From assembly GCA_016784265.1 (NCBI GenBank), contig JADHUZ010000082.1, positions 1-6,356 on the forward strand: a stretch of DNA of 6,356 nucleotides. The letters are read 5' to 3'. This DNA is from Fidelibacterota bacterium. GTDB lineage: Bacteria > Fidelibacterota > BS150m-G59. Position numbers and translations under genes: made by a program. Each line of letters opens with the position of its first letter. The stretch's first letter is position 1. Positions 5,735 through 6,356 of the stretch are shown here, piece after piece. The notes under the pieces were generated by a model. It was given only the letters and a program-made list of their open reading frames with translations. It did no database searches and had not been told where the DNA came from.

Positions 5735-6356
5735 TTACCGAACTTCGCTGCCACTCGGCATATCGCCATCGGTTGTGAGCAAAGTTAATCCATCTTTCGA
5801 TGAAGCCGCTAGAATCATGCCTTGACTTTCCACGCCACGAATTTTCGCAGGTTTCAAATTGGTCAAAACAACTACTGTTTTTCCGATGATTTCTTCCGGC
5901 TCATAATGCTCAGCAATTCCTGCAACGAGTTGTCTTGTTTCGTCACCAACTTTAACTGTCAATTTCAATAATCTATCGGCTTTTTCGATTTTTTCAGCAG
6001 TTTCGATTATGCCCGTTTTAAATTTTAATTTTTGAAAATCTGTAAATTCCACCAAATCCTCCTCTAATTTTTCTTCGGTTTTTGTCTCAATTTCGATGCG
6101 CGGGAACAAAATTTTAATTTCTCCCAATTTTGAATCGGGAATTAATTGTCCCCATTGTTGCACAGCAATATCCATCGCGGCAAATCCAAATCCGCGTTGC
6201 AGTTCACTCATTTTTTCTGGCATTATCGGATGCAACATTGTCGCTACAAGTCGCAACGCCTCCATTGCCTGAAAAAGCACCATTCCTGCTTCGGCTTTCG
6301 TTTCATCATTTTTGAGCAACTTCCATGGAGCACGCCGCTCCAAATAGCCATTCAGA
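5735..6356 (-). CDS. metG: Methionyl-tRNA synthetase, C-terminal part with tRNA-binding (Trbp111-like) domain
   Basis: The minus-strand frame is open from the right edge to a TAA at 5735, giving 206 visible residues; the catalytic core with HIGH and KMSKS motifs lies outside the window. The first residues, NGYLERRAPWKLLKND, are the conserved helix of the anticodon-binding domain (NxYxxxxxPWKL in the family), followed by LRLVATMLHPIMPEKM and the linker motif ILFPRIE. From about visible residue 104 to the end is an OB-fold tRNA-binding domain of the Trbp111/EMAPII type: FQKLKFKTGIIETAEKI, ADRLLKLTVKVG, QLVAGIAEHY, NLKPAKIRG and SQGMILAAS, ending GSEVR. This domain increases tRNA affinity and often drives dimerisation. 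The enzyme charges tRNA-Met with methionine in the cytoplasm. A TTG at 6343 is inside the gene and not a start. The gene precedes tatD by 14 nt. Confidence 0.96.
   Translation of the reverse strand, partial: LNGYLERRAPWKLLKNDETKAEAGMVLFQAMEALRLVATMLHPIMPEKMSELQRGFGFAAMDIAVQQWGQLIPDSKLGEIKILFPRIEIETKTEEKLEEDLVEFTDFQKLKFKTGIIETAEKIEKADRLLKLTVKVGDETRQLVAGIAEHYEPEEIIGKTVVVLTNLKPAKIRGVESQGMILAASSKDGLTLLTTDGDMPSGSEVR

Overview
The window is AT-rich bacterial chromosome with all eight genes on the minus strand, packed almost end to end. In transcription order (right to left) they are: the 3' part of metG (methionyl-tRNA synthetase with a C-terminal tRNA-binding domain), tatD (metal-dependent nuclease/hydrolase), rsmA/ksgA (16S rRNA adenine dimethyltransferase), a GAF-GGDEF diguanylate cyclase, a 66-residue cysteine-pair protein, a TPR-rich probable lipoprotein, a LolB/DUF4292-like lipoprotein, and the 5' part of a family 2 glycosyltransferase that runs off the left edge.

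Layout. 4180-6356 is a housekeeping block of translation and nucleic-acid genes. 3041-4102 is the diguanylate cyclase, separated from rsmA by the only sizeable intergenic gap (77 nt). 1-3044 is an envelope-oriented block: small zinc-ribbon-like protein, TPR lipoprotein, second lipoprotein, glycosyltransferase. Junctions are tight: 14 nt for metG-tatD; ATGA 4-nt overlaps for tatD-rsmA, GGDEF-small protein and TPR-lipoprotein; a 1-nt TGATG overlap for lipoprotein-glycosyltransferase; and up to 71 nt of overlap for small protein-TPR, depending on the real TPR start. This points to one or two polycistronic units with translational coupling. I found no convincing promoter or terminator in the 77-nt gap.

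Organism. Two predicted lipoproteins with signal peptides, one LolB-like, suggest a diderm bacterium. Shine-Dalgarno sequences are canonical (AAAGG, AAGGAG). A TPR protein followed by a DUF4292/LolB-like lipoprotein recalls an arrangement I know from Bacteroidota, and AT-rich coding with this mix would fit an FCB-group or candidate-phylum lineage such as Cloacimonadota or Marinimicrobia. That placement is inference and weak. No RNA genes, mobile elements, CRISPR arrays or extended repeats were seen. I see no clear new system; the least explained parts are the small cysteine protein and its coupling to the cyclase and the TPR lipoprotein.
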